Shown piece by piece: positions 1 to 6,973 of a DNA stretch of 13,140 bases. The stretch is from assembly GCA_027294925.1 (NCBI GenBank), contig JAPULM010000413.1, positions 1 to 13,140 of the forward strand, given 5' to 3'. Position 1 is the stretch's first letter, and each line of letters starts with the position of its first letter. The notes below the pieces were generated by a model that saw only the letters and a program-made list of their open reading frames with translations, was not told the DNA's origin and ran no database searches. The DNA is from a bacterium. GTDB taxonomy: Bacteria > Tectomicrobia > Entotheonellia > Entotheonellales > Entotheonellaceae. The position numbers and the translations under genes are program-made.

Positions 1-667
1 CTGTCGGTGCACTGACACCAAAGGCCCGTGCCAGTTCGGCACCGTTCCAAATCTGAGCATGGTAATGAGCCAGCATCGTCCAAAAGCGACGCAGCGTGAG
101 TGCCGGCACACGCACACCAAGTTGCGGCATGTCTCGCTCCAGGAAGGTGCGCACAAAATCCCGGCGCCAGTCGGCACTCTCGGTATCTGACCGAGCCAGA
201 AAAGAGTCGGGGAATCCACCCCGCAACCACAGACGATCAGCCGCCTCAAGGCTAATTTCGTCGAGTGTAAATCCGCCCAACTCATGGTAGTGGATGCGTC
301 CGGCCAACGATTCAGAGGACTGCTGGAGCAAAGTTGGAGAGGCGCTGCCAAGGACCAGGAAACGGGCGGCAAGCTGGGGACGATCGGCCAGCACCCGTAG
401 AACAGGAAAGAACTCAGGTCGCCGCTGAATCTCGTCGAGTATCACAAGGCCATTGAGGTCCTGGAGGGCCAGCATGGGATCATCGAGCCGTGCCAGGTCG
501 GCGGGGTTTTCCAAGTCAAACACGGTGGTTGGTACGGCCGTTCGGGCCGCGAGTTGCCGGGCCAAGGTGGTTTTACCCACCTGGCGAGCACCCAAGATCG
601 CCACGACCGGATACCGAGTCAACAAATTCTCGAGTTGGTTCAGATGACGGACACGCTCTAATTCCAT
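1..667 (-). CDS. AAA_14/DUF4143-type P-loop ATPase, 3' part outside window
   Basis: Reading the minus strand from the ATG at 667 gives 222 codons, open to the window edge, so the C-terminus is missing. Visible motifs are Walker A GARQVGKT (residues 26-33), Walker B LVILDEIQ (74-81), a sensor-like strand LVLGSAS (104-110) followed by ESLAGR, and GGFPDSFLARS (150-160) with FLERD, where the DUF4143 part normally begins. This order is typical of the AAA_14 plus DUF4143 ATPases, usually about 380-420 residues and common in bacteria and archaea. Their cellular role is poorly defined, so no function beyond ATP binding is assigned. The start is chosen because the family begins about 25 residues before Walker A. 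No Shine-Dalgarno is visible, and a perfect TATAAT ends 6 bases before the ATG, suggesting a leaderless transcript. Nothing points to a partner gene inside the window. Confidence 0.88.
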   Translation of the reverse strand, partial: MELERVRHLNQLENLLTRYPVVAILGARQVGKTTLARQLAARTAVPTTVFDLENPADLARLDDPMLALQDLNGLVILDEIQRRPEFFPVLRVLADRPQLAARFLVLGSASPTLLQQSSESLAGRIHYHELGGFTLDEISLEAADRLWLRGGFPDSFLARSDTESADWRRDFVRTFLERDMPQLGVRVPALTLRRFWTMLAHYHAQIWNGAELARAFGVSAPT

Positions 668-672
668 GGGAT

Positions 673-721
673 AATTATACTTGAAAATAGAAAGACGGTC
701 TATCGATTTTCAAGTTTAATT
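673..721. repeat. Long imperfect inverted repeat upstream of the AAA_14 gene (operator candidate)
   Basis: The arms are 673-688 (aattatacttgaaaat) and 706-721 (attttcaagtttaatt). They pair at 15 of 16 positions around a 17-base spacer. The inner 10 bases of each arm are perfect. The repeat begins 5 bases outside the ATPase start codon and covers its likely -10, so a dimeric repressor bound here would block transcription. The arms could also form a hairpin in DNA, but there is no U-tract of terminator type. Confidence 0.6.
674..679 (-). promoter_or_regulatory. -10 element (TATAAT) of a probable leaderless promoter
   Basis: On the minus strand a perfect TATAAT is followed by tatccc and then the ATG at 667. 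Initiation usually falls 6-7 bases after the -10, which is at or next to the A of the start codon. The absence of a Shine-Dalgarno agrees with a leaderless mRNA. The only mismatch of the surrounding inverted repeat is at position 678 and helps create this hexamer. No good -35 is seen at normal spacing. Confidence 0.5.
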
Positions 722-1081
722 CGAGATACCTCTAATGAGGAAAGGGCCGTCAAAGGTGGTGGGGTGGGCCCTCACAGGGTTACTTTTGCGCCATTGCGCT
801 GATAGGGTTGCCTTGGTACTATGAGCATGCGTTCAGTGAGTTCGTTGAGACCGGAGCCCGATTTGATCAAGACAGCGTTTCCGTCTCTGTTCCAGCTGTA
901 CAGAACGTTGACGTTTTGGCTGCATGATATGCAGCGCATCAACACTGATGAGGCCAAGGCGCGTTGCCCTGTGGTCCAACTATAGGGCGGTCGTTTGTCA
1001 GCTACCGGTCTACGGCGAGTATGGATAGCTAATCTATAAATTAATGTCGTAGGCCCAGCTTGGTCAGATAGGAATTAGTCG
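722..1081. other. Gene-poor interval
   Basis: About 360 bases lie between the AAA_14 promoter and the alpha-hydroxy-acid dehydrogenase. The only open frame of note is a minus-strand stretch of 55-61 codons (772-957, from TTG 957 or ATG 939). It has no Shine-Dalgarno and no family I recognise, so it is not called a gene. There is a perfect 7-bp hairpin at 919-935 (GCTGCAT, gat, ATGCAGC) of unknown role. A TATAAA at 1035-1040 could be a -10 for the downstream gene, but it has no matching -35. This may be decayed sequence. Confidence 0.5.
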
Positions 1082-2299
1082 ATGAGATTTATATCAACGC
1101 TTCGTTCCGTGCTTCATTTTCGAAAGTTTCAATTAGATCCAGTACTCCGGAGACTGGAAGGTGCCGCAAGCATTGGTGACTTACGTGAAATTGCAAAACG
1201 CCGTTTACCTGGTGGCGTGTTTGATTATATAGATGGAGCCGCCGAAGACGAAGTGACCCTTGCTAGGAATACTCAGGCTTATCGCGAGGTAGAGTTCAGG
1301 CCACGGATATTCCGGGACGTCAGTGAGATAGACATCTCGACTTCGCTTCTCGGTACTAAACTGTCTTTCCCTCTAGTCCTTGCACCTACCGGCTTTACTC
1401 GAATTGCCGACCCACAAGGAGAACTTGCTGTTGCAAGAGCAGCCGAGCGTGCAGGATTACCTTATACATTATCCACTTTAGCTACTCGATCGATCGAAGA
1501 GGTGGCCGCGGTTTCTTCTGGCCGTAAATGGTTTCAGGTATACGTTTGGCGTGATCGCGGTCTGGTTCGCGAACTTTTAGAACGAGCTTTAGCTGCTGAT
1601 TATGAAGCTATTGTGATAACTGTAGATACAGCGGTTCTTGGTCGTCGCGAGCGCGATGTCAGACAGGGATTTACATTACCGCCGAAACTTGGGCTAAAGA
1701 CCCTTTTGGATGGTGCTTTACATCCTGCCTGGACTTGGAATTTTGTTCGTTCAGAGCCTATTTCATTTGCTAATGTGAGGGGTAAGTCAGTGGGTGATGG
1801 TTTGGACCCCATCTCTCTTTCTGATTACATTAATTCACAGTTCGATCCGAGTCTGTCTTGGCAGGACATCGAGTGGTTTCGATCAATCTGGGACCGTCCA
1901 ATAGTGATCAAAGGTATTCAAACGGTGGCGGACGCCAAGATTGCCGCCGAAGTGAAATTGGATGCGATTGCGCTCTCAAACCATGGCGGTCGACAATTGG
2001 ATGGAGCCCCTGCACCTTTTGAATTAGTGGCACCTGTTGCTGAGGCAGTCGGTGGCGAAATAGAGATAATCTGTGATGGAGGCATCAGGCGCGGAAGTGA
2101 CATTGCCAAGGCGATTGCTTTAGGTGCTAACGCCTGCATGGCAGGCCGAGCATACCTCTACGGGCTGGGTGCTGCGGGTGAGCGGGGTGTCGATTATGCC
2201 ATAACTCATTTGAGGGAAGGCTTGGAACGCACGATGGCATTGACGGGATCAGCATCTATTGCTGATTTGACACCCGAGATGGTTCGTTTCCGAGAGTAG
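1082..2299 (+). CDS. FMN-dependent alpha-hydroxy-acid dehydrogenase (LldD2-like, probable L-lactate dehydrogenase)
   Basis: This 405-residue protein belongs to the FMN-dependent alpha-hydroxy-acid oxidase/dehydrogenase family, a TIM barrel that oxidises L-2-hydroxy acids to 2-oxo acids. The expected active-site residues are present: Tyr49 (FDYIDGAAEDE), Tyr154 (FQVYVWRD), Asp182 (TVDT), Arg189, Lys277 (VIKGIQ), and His301 and Arg304 in SNHGGRQLD. The FMN phosphate loop CDGGIRRG is at 331-338. The N-terminal extension (LRSVLHFRKFQLDP then IGDLREIAKRR) and the LPPKLGLKTLLDG insertion resemble the mycobacterial LldD2 (Rv1872c) type more than glycolate oxidase or MftD. That comparison is from memory, so the exact substrate (lactate or another hydroxy acid) is open. 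The ATG has a weak AGGA 8 bases upstream. The gene is monocistronic, and its codons (many TTA, AGA, GAT, ATA) look AT-richer than the neighbours, suggesting a different origin. Confidence 0.9.
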   Translation: MRFISTLRSVLHFRKFQLDPVLRRLEGAASIGDLREIAKRRLPGGVFDYIDGAAEDEVTLARNTQAYREVEFRPRIFRDVSEIDISTSLLGTKLSFPLVLAPTGFTRIADPQGELAVARAAERAGLPYTLSTLATRSIEEVAAVSSGRKWFQVYVWRDRGLVRELLERALAADYEAIVITVDTAVLGRRERDVRQGFTLPPKLGLKTLLDGALHPAWTWNFVRSEPISFANVRGKSVGDGLDPISLSDYINSQFDPSLSWQDIEWFRSIWDRPIVIKGIQTVADAKIAAEVKLDAIALSNHGGRQLDGAPAPFELVAPVAEAVGGEIEIICDGGIRRGSDIAKAIALGANACMAGRAYLYGLGAAGERGVDYAITHLREGLERTMALTGSASIADLTPEMVRFRE

Positions 2300-2337
2300 A
2301 AGCCGGACGGATAGGTATTTCAGTACGACCAGGGCCA

Positions 2338-2369
2338 TTGACCTTTTCCCCACAGTGATGGTATATAAT
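2338..2369 (+). promoter_or_regulatory. Promoter of the acyl-CoA dehydrogenase/CoA-transferase operon
   Basis: A -35-like TTGACC (2338-2343) is followed by TATATAAT (2362-2369). Spacing is 18 bases to TATATA or 20 bases to TATAAT. Transcription would start near 2376, about 45 bases before the acyl-CoA dehydrogenase ATG. No other promoter is evident in the 122 bases between the two genes. Confidence 0.5.
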
Positions 2370-2379
2370 GTAACCATCA
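2356..2379. promoter_or_regulatory. Operator-like palindrome over the -10 of the CoA operon
   Basis: TGATGGT (2356-2362) and ACCATCA (2373-2379) form a perfect 7-bp inverted repeat with a 10-base centre that contains the TATAAT. This is the usual geometry for repression by a dimeric regulator. TetR- or GntR-type proteins often control acyl-CoA operons in this way, but no such gene lies nearby. Confidence 0.45.
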
Positions 2380-2421
2380 AATGCACCCCCTGATGATGCC
2401 CCTTTGCATGGAGAGCAAGAG

Positions 2422-3600
2422 ATGGATTTCAGTTGGTCAGCCGAAGAAGAAGCCTTTCGTCAAGAAATCCGTGGCTTTTTGCAAGCCGAACTTCCCGAAG
2501 GCTGGGGCGTGACGCAGTTTTGGGACCCTGATGATGATTCGCAGTTTGCCTTTGCGCATGATTTCACCAAAAAACTGGGTGCCCGTAACTGGTTGGCGGT
2601 TTCTTGGCCAAAGGAATATGGCGGTCTGCAGTGGCCCTTCTGGCAACAATTCATTTTTAACGAGGAGATGGCTAACTTTGCGGCTCCCATCGTGGGCAAC
2701 AACGCCAGACAGTTTTTGGGCCCAACCCTGTTTCACTACGGCACTGACGAGCAAATCCAGCAGCATATTCCCAGTATTCTCAACGGCGAGACGGTCTGGG
2801 CGCAGGGCTATAGCGAGCCCAATGCCGGCTCGGACTTGGCCTCGCTACAAACGCGGGCGGTGCAAGATGGCGACGAGTTCATTATCAATGGTCAGAAGAT
2901 CTGGACCAGCATGGCGCATCACTCAGACTGGATTTTCATGCTGGCACGCACCGATCCCGAGGCGCCGAAACACCGGGGCATTTCGTACTTCTTGCTGGAC
3001 CTGAAGACACCGGGTGTTACTATTAAACCGCTCATTGATATGACGGATGGGCATCATTTCAACGAGGTCTATTTTGACAACGTGCGGCTGCCGCGCTCGG
3101 GGCTTTTAGGTGAACTCAATCGGGGCTGGTATCAGGCGACAACAACGCTGTCGTTTGAGCGCTCGGGGATAGGGCGGCCGGCGGTGGCGAGTCGCTATGT
3201 GCAGTTATTGACGCGGTTTGCCAAAGAGACCAAGCGCCAGGGGCGCCCATTGGCCGAGGATCCGGTGATTCGGCAACGCCTAGCCCAGTTGGCCACAGAA
3301 ACCGAAGTATGTCGGTCGTTGGCGTGGCGCATTGCTTCTATACAGACCAAAGGGGATGTCCCAGGGCCAGAGGCGCCGGCCCTCAAGGTGTTTGCCAGTG
3401 AGTTGATGCAACGGGTTGCCCATACGGGGATGCAACTGTTGCAACTATACGGGCAGTTACGGCCAGGTTCGAAGTGGGCGCCACTGGCCGGGGCGGTGAA
3501 CCGTTTGTACCTGACCTCGGTGTCGAGCACGATTGCGGCGGGTACCTCGGAGATTCAGCGTAATATTATTGCGGAACGTGGGCTGGGACTACCGCGATAG
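2422..3600 (+). CDS. Acyl-CoA dehydrogenase family protein (FadE-like)
   Basis: This is a 392-residue FAD-dependent acyl-CoA dehydrogenase of normal length, predicted to form an alpha,beta double bond in an acyl-CoA. The N-terminal helical domain starts MDFSWSAEEEAFRQEIRGFL. The FAD/substrate region reads WAQGYSEPNAGSDLASL (126-142) and GQKIWTSMAHHSDWIF (157-172). The C-terminal signature is AAGTSEIQRNIIAERGLG (372-389). The medium-chain-type catalytic Glu (EGT motif) is Ala here (AAGT). Glu246 in LSFERSGIGR sits where isovaleryl- and long-chain-type enzymes carry their base, so it is the likely catalytic residue. ATG 2422 is preferred because GGAG lies 8 bases upstream and family members start MDF; a TTG at 2404 would add MHGEQE. 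It is the first gene of an operon, 17 bases before the CoA-transferase. A branched or polycyclic acyl-CoA substrate is possible but not shown. Confidence 0.92.
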   Translation: MDFSWSAEEEAFRQEIRGFLQAELPEGWGVTQFWDPDDDSQFAFAHDFTKKLGARNWLAVSWPKEYGGLQWPFWQQFIFNEEMANFAAPIVGNNARQFLGPTLFHYGTDEQIQQHIPSILNGETVWAQGYSEPNAGSDLASLQTRAVQDGDEFIINGQKIWTSMAHHSDWIFMLARTDPEAPKHRGISYFLLDLKTPGVTIKPLIDMTDGHHFNEVYFDNVRLPRSGLLGELNRGWYQATTTLSFERSGIGRPAVASRYVQLLTRFAKETKRQGRPLAEDPVIRQRLAQLATETEVCRSLAWRIASIQTKGDVPGPEAPALKVFASELMQRVAHTGMQLLQLYGQLRPGSKWAPLAGAVNRLYLTSVSSTIAAGTSEIQRNIIAERGLGLPR

Positions 3601-3617
3601 CAGGAAATAGGGGAGGT

Positions 3618-6044
3618 ATGGGAGTCGCACTGGACGGCGTCAGAGTGCTTGATCTGTCGCGTCGCGCCTCGGGTGCATGGTGTACACGGCTGTTGGCTGA
3701 CTTTGGCGCCGATGTGGTTATGGTCGAGCCTGCGGACGGCCATGCCTTACGCGCCATTGGCCCTTTTACTCACGACGGCGCTAGTGTTCCTGCCGCCTAT
3801 ATGCTGGCCAATAAGCGTTCCGTCGTTTTGGCGCCGCCACCGACTGACGGGTTGGCGCATCTGCTCGCCTGGGCTCAGGTTCTGGTTGATGATGCCTTGC
3901 CTGGCGATGTAATGGATTTTGCTCATGTGTGCCGGATTAATCCGGGGCTGATCGTCTGTTCGATCACGCCGTTCGGACAGGATGGGAGGCGAGCCCGATA
4001 CGCGGGCAATGATTTAACTATTGCGGCGCTGTCGGGTTGGGCGTCGATTAACGGTCTTTTGCATCGGGCACCGCTCAAGGGCAGCGGTTTTCAAGTGTCT
4101 TATCAAGCTGGGACGATGGCATACGGAAGTATTGTATGCGCACTGATTGCCCAACAGGCGACCGGCGGCGAAGGGCAACAGCTTGATATTGCCGAGTTGG
4201 AGGTGGCGTGCTCGACCTTTGCGCCTGCACTACTGAGGGCGTTGTTGCAAGGCCAGGCGCCACAACGCCGTCAGGAGCAAGACCTCACCAATGGCCCGGT
4301 GCCGGTTAAAGATGGGTATTTTTCGCTGACCCTGACGCGCCCACACTTCTGGCGTCATGCCATGCAGTTGTTGGACTTACCGGAACTGGCCGACGACGAG
4401 ATGCTGCAGAAAACCTGGTATCGGCGGCAACATAAGGCGTTGTATGTCGATCGGGTACAAGCGAACATGCGTCGTTGGACCCGGCAAGAGCTTTTTGACG
4501 GCCTGGCCCAACGACGCGTGATTGCCGGTCCAGTTCTCAGTATGGCCGAGTTGGGTGAGAACGAACAGCTGCGAGACAGGGCATTCTTTGTCAGGCCGGA
4601 GCAGTGCACAAAGGGTCCGGCATATCCTGGCGCACCGTGTAAACTGTCGGTTTCACCATGGCGCCTACGCCGGGGCATGCCAACCTTAGGCGAGCATAGC
4701 GAGACCGTACGGCAAGAAACGGCACGCTTCAAACCACCTGCCCCATCACAACGCGAGCAGCAGGCGGTAACGCCTACGGGTCCCTTGTCGAGGTACCGTG
4801 GTATTGTCCTAACCCAGGCTTGGGCAGGTACCTACGCGACACAACTGCTGGGCTTCATGGGTGCTGAGATCATTCAGCTGGAGGTGCATACACGTCTGGA
4901 TTCCTGGCGTGGCGCCCCCGATGGCCCGATGCCGGATGGGCTGGCCTCAACACCGAGTGCCAAACACCCCTGGAACTGTAATCCCTCATTCAATTCGGTT
5001 AATCTCAATAAACAGTCGATCACCCTGGACCTTTCAAGGGCAGAAGGCATTGCGGTATTCAAAGGGCTGATTCGGCATGCCGATTTCGTGGCGGAAAATT
5101 TTTCACCACGTGTCATGGGCAAGCTGGGGATTGGCTACGGCGTGCTCAGGGAGATTAAACCCGATATTATCCTATGCAGTCTTTCCGGTTTCGGGCAGAC
5201 CGGTCCCTGGGCCAATGTACCGGCTATTGGCGGTACCATTGAGCCCGTCTCCGGTATGTCGGCCTTGTTGGGCTATGAGGATGGGCCGCCCTTGAATTCC
5301 GGCCTCATGTATCCGGATGCGGTGGCGGGTATCTATGGTTTTGCGGCGCTGGCGACAGCGCTCTACCACCGGGATCGAACCGGACAGGGACAATTTCTGG
5401 ATCTGTCCATGCAAGAGGCTAATGCGACCTTTGTCGGTGATGCCTGGTTGGAATATGCCCTCACCGGTCGACTTAGAGGGCGCCTGGGGAATCGCCATCC
5501 AACCTTTGCCCCTCACGGAATCTATCCCTGTGCGGGTGACGATCAGTGGATTGCCCTGGCGGTGGAAGACGAACACCAATGGCAAGCATTATGTCGTATT
5601 GCCGACCGGCAGACGTGGCGAGACGAGGCGCGTTTCAGTAATATGGCGTGCCGCAAACAGCACGAAGATGATCTGGATCAGATGCTTGCCGAGTGGACCC
5701 AGAGCCAATCCAAACACGAGCTTGCCGAGCGCTTGAGCGCTGCAGGGCTACCGGCCGCAGCGCTGCTCAATGGGCAGGAGGTTGCCGAGGATGGCGGCAT
5801 GATCGAACGTGGCCATCTGGTGCCGGTTGAGCATCCCGAAACCGGTGTTCAGATGCAGTCGGGCGTGCCCGTCCATATGTCCCGCACACCACTGTGCGTT
5901 AGCAGCCCTGCGCCGCTTCTGGGGCAACACGCTTTTGCGGTGTTCGAACGCTTGCTTGGCATGCCTCGCGAGACGTATGAGACATTAGTGGCCCAAGGGA
6001 TTGTGGGGACGGATCCCCTGCATCTATTGAAAGGAGATGGATGA
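3618..6044 (+). CDS. Tandem two-domain CaiB/BaiF (class III) CoA-transferase
   Basis: This 808-residue protein consists of two CaiB/BaiF CoA-transferase domains in one chain, roughly 1-375 and 390-800, joined by a Pro/Gln-rich linker (about 372-388). Domain 1 starts LDGVRVLDLSRRASGAW and has GADVVMVEP (30-38), SITPFGQDG (115-123) and GGEGQQLDIAELE. Domain 2 has YRGIVLTQAWAGTYATQL, GAEIIQLE, SLSGFGQTGPW (521-531) and TGQGQFLDLSMQE (588-600). Class III enzymes carry acyl groups on a conserved Asp (Asp169 in CaiB, in YTADYFSG). Domain 2 keeps it as Asp567 in YPDAVAG; domain 1 has SYQAGTMA there, with no Asp. Single-domain enzymes are about 400 residues and act as interlocked dimers, so the fusion may make a pseudo-dimer with one active site. 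DddD, the DMSP CoA-transferase/lyase, has the same architecture with its catalytic Asp in domain 2, but DddD function cannot be assigned here. A purine-rich GGGGAGG lies only 1 base before the ATG, so translation is probably coupled to the upstream gene. Confidence 0.9.
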   Translation: MGVALDGVRVLDLSRRASGAWCTRLLADFGADVVMVEPADGHALRAIGPFTHDGASVPAAYMLANKRSVVLAPPPTDGLAHLLAWAQVLVDDALPGDVMDFAHVCRINPGLIVCSITPFGQDGRRARYAGNDLTIAALSGWASINGLLHRAPLKGSGFQVSYQAGTMAYGSIVCALIAQQATGGEGQQLDIAELEVACSTFAPALLRALLQGQAPQRRQEQDLTNGPVPVKDGYFSLTLTRPHFWRHAMQLLDLPELADDEMLQKTWYRRQHKALYVDRVQANMRRWTRQELFDGLAQRRVIAGPVLSMAELGENEQLRDRAFFVRPEQCTKGPAYPGAPCKLSVSPWRLRRGMPTLGEHSETVRQETARFKPPAPSQREQQAVTPTGPLSRYRGIVLTQAWAGTYATQLLGFMGAEIIQLEVHTRLDSWRGAPDGPMPDGLASTPSAKHPWNCNPSFNSVNLNKQSITLDLSRAEGIAVFKGLIRHADFVAENFSPRVMGKLGIGYGVLREIKPDIILCSLSGFGQTGPWANVPAIGGTIEPVSGMSALLGYEDGPPLNSGLMYPDAVAGIYGFAALATALYHRDRTGQGQFLDLSMQEANATFVGDAWLEYALTGRLRGRLGNRHPTFAPHGIYPCAGDDQWIALAVEDEHQWQALCRIADRQTWRDEARFSNMACRKQHEDDLDQMLAEWTQSQSKHELAERLSAAGLPAAALLNGQEVAEDGGMIERGHLVPVEHPETGVQMQSGVPVHMSRTPLCVSSPAPLLGQHAFAVFERLLGMPRETYETLVAQGIVGTDPLHLLKGDG

Positions 6045-6859
6045 ACTACGAGCAGATTTTGTACGAGATGGAAGGACCTGTATTGCGGCTGACTTGTAAC
6101 CGCCCGAGATATCGCAACGCTCAAAGCCGTCGTCTGTTGGAAGAACTGGATGACGCTTTTGCTCGCGCCGCGGACGATCTGGATGTCCGTGTCATTGTGC
6201 TGATGGGGGCGGGCGATCATTTCTCCGGTGGGCATGATTTGGGCACGCCGGAGGAACTGGCAGATCGTCAAGAACGGCCATTTCAAGAAGGCATACGCGG
6301 TCGCTTTCAGCGTACCCGAGAGCTGCATGTGAACATGACCTTACGCTGGCGCAATGTGCCAAAGCCTACCATTGCGGTTGTACAGGGCTACTGTATTTTT
6401 GGCGGCTGGATGATTGCCTCTGCGATGGACTTCATCTTTGCGGCAGACGATGCGATGTTCTTAGGAGCGAACTTTCAATATTTCTCTATTCCGTGGGATA
6501 TCCATCCCCGTAAGGCCAAGGAGATTCTCTACGCCAGCCGTTTCATCGACGCCCCGGAGGCCTTGCAACTGGGGTTGGTCAACCGGGTCATACCGCGCCA
6601 GCAGTTGGTTGCCGAAACCATGGCCTATGCGAATTTGGTAGCGCAGAACGATCCCTTTCAGCTCCGGCTAATCAAGATGGCGGTGAACCAGCAGCAAGAC
6701 GGACAAGGATTCGCAGCGCATTTAACGGCCGCGCACACCATGCACGTCCTGAGTGCGGTCGGCGAATCCGATCCCGACTACGCCTTGCAGAAACCCGAGG
6801 GGCGCCGCCGGCCCATGGTGCAGCAAGCCTTCGAGAATTATGCAGCGCAGCGCAAGTAG
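6041..6859 (+). CDS. Enoyl-CoA hydratase/isomerase (crotonase) family protein lacking the catalytic Glu pair
   Basis: This 272-residue crotonase-fold protein is of normal family length. It has RNAQSRRLLEELDDAF (25-40), the first oxyanion-hole region HFSGGHDLG (60-68), and the second, QGYCIFGGWMIASAMD (115-130). By alignment to rat mitochondrial hydratase, catalytic Glu144 corresponds to Met124 and Glu164 to Asn144. Ordinary syn-hydration is therefore doubtful. Crotonase relatives without this pair do other CoA chemistry, such as isomerisation, C-C cleavage or dehalogenation. The WDIHPRKAKEILYASRF segment (152-168) recalls actinobacterial EchA-type proteins, from memory. The ATG overlaps the CoA-transferase stop (ATGA) and has AAGGAG at 6031-6036, so the two are translationally coupled. 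It is the last gene of the operon; the next gene is convergent. Confidence 0.9.
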   Translation: MNYEQILYEMEGPVLRLTCNRPRYRNAQSRRLLEELDDAFARAADDLDVRVIVLMGAGDHFSGGHDLGTPEELADRQERPFQEGIRGRFQRTRELHVNMTLRWRNVPKPTIAVVQGYCIFGGWMIASAMDFIFAADDAMFLGANFQYFSIPWDIHPRKAKEILYASRFIDAPEALQLGLVNRVIPRQQLVAETMAYANLVAQNDPFQLRLIKMAVNQQQDGQGFAAHLTAAHTMHVLSAVGESDPDYALQKPEGRRRPMVQQAFENYAAQRK

Positions 6860-6906
6860 CAAGGCGACGGTGGGGCATGTTAAACGATTGGCAAGTTCTT
6901 CCACTG

Positions 6907-6951
6907 GGGGTTGATGGCCGCAATTAGCTTCAAATGCGTATTGTCAACCCC
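6907..6951. repeat. Inverted repeat between convergent genes (weak terminator candidate)
   Basis: GGGGTTGA (6907-6914) and TCAACCCC (6944-6951) are perfect 8-bp complements separated by 29 bases, in the 114-base gap between the crotonase and methyltransferase stop codons. The long loop and lack of a T-run argue against a strong intrinsic terminator. Its position would allow action on both strands. The rest of the gap shows nothing else. Confidence 0.35.
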
Positions 6952-6973
6952 GCTCCGTCGTGGCAGGAAGTCT

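Noticed and set aside
919..935. Perfect 7-bp hairpin GCTGCAT-gat-ATGCAGC as a terminator
   Set aside because: No T-run follows on either strand and no gene ends beside it.
772..957. Possible small protein on the minus strand (55-61 residues)
   Set aside because: There is no Shine-Dalgarno at TTG 957 or ATG 939 and no recognised family; kept only as a note within the gene-poor interval.
2404..2421. TTG start extending the acyl-CoA dehydrogenase by six residues
   Set aside because: The ATG at 2422 has GGAG at good spacing, and homologues begin MDF; the extension contains the ribosome site itself.
2531..3004. 157-codon plus-strand open frame inside the acyl-CoA dehydrogenase
   Set aside because: It is an out-of-frame shadow of conserved acyl-CoA dehydrogenase sequence with no family features.
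3618..6044. Calling the CoA-transferase DddD (DMSP catabolism)
   Set aside because: The two-domain plan and catalytic Asp in domain 2 agree, but typical ddd partners (transporter, alcohol and semialdehyde dehydrogenases) are not adjacent, and the substrate residues could not be compared without an alignment.
5849..6328. 159-codon minus-strand open frame across the CoA-transferase/crotonase junction
   Set aside because: It is a shadow of two well-supported coupled genes; no ribosome site or recognisable domain.
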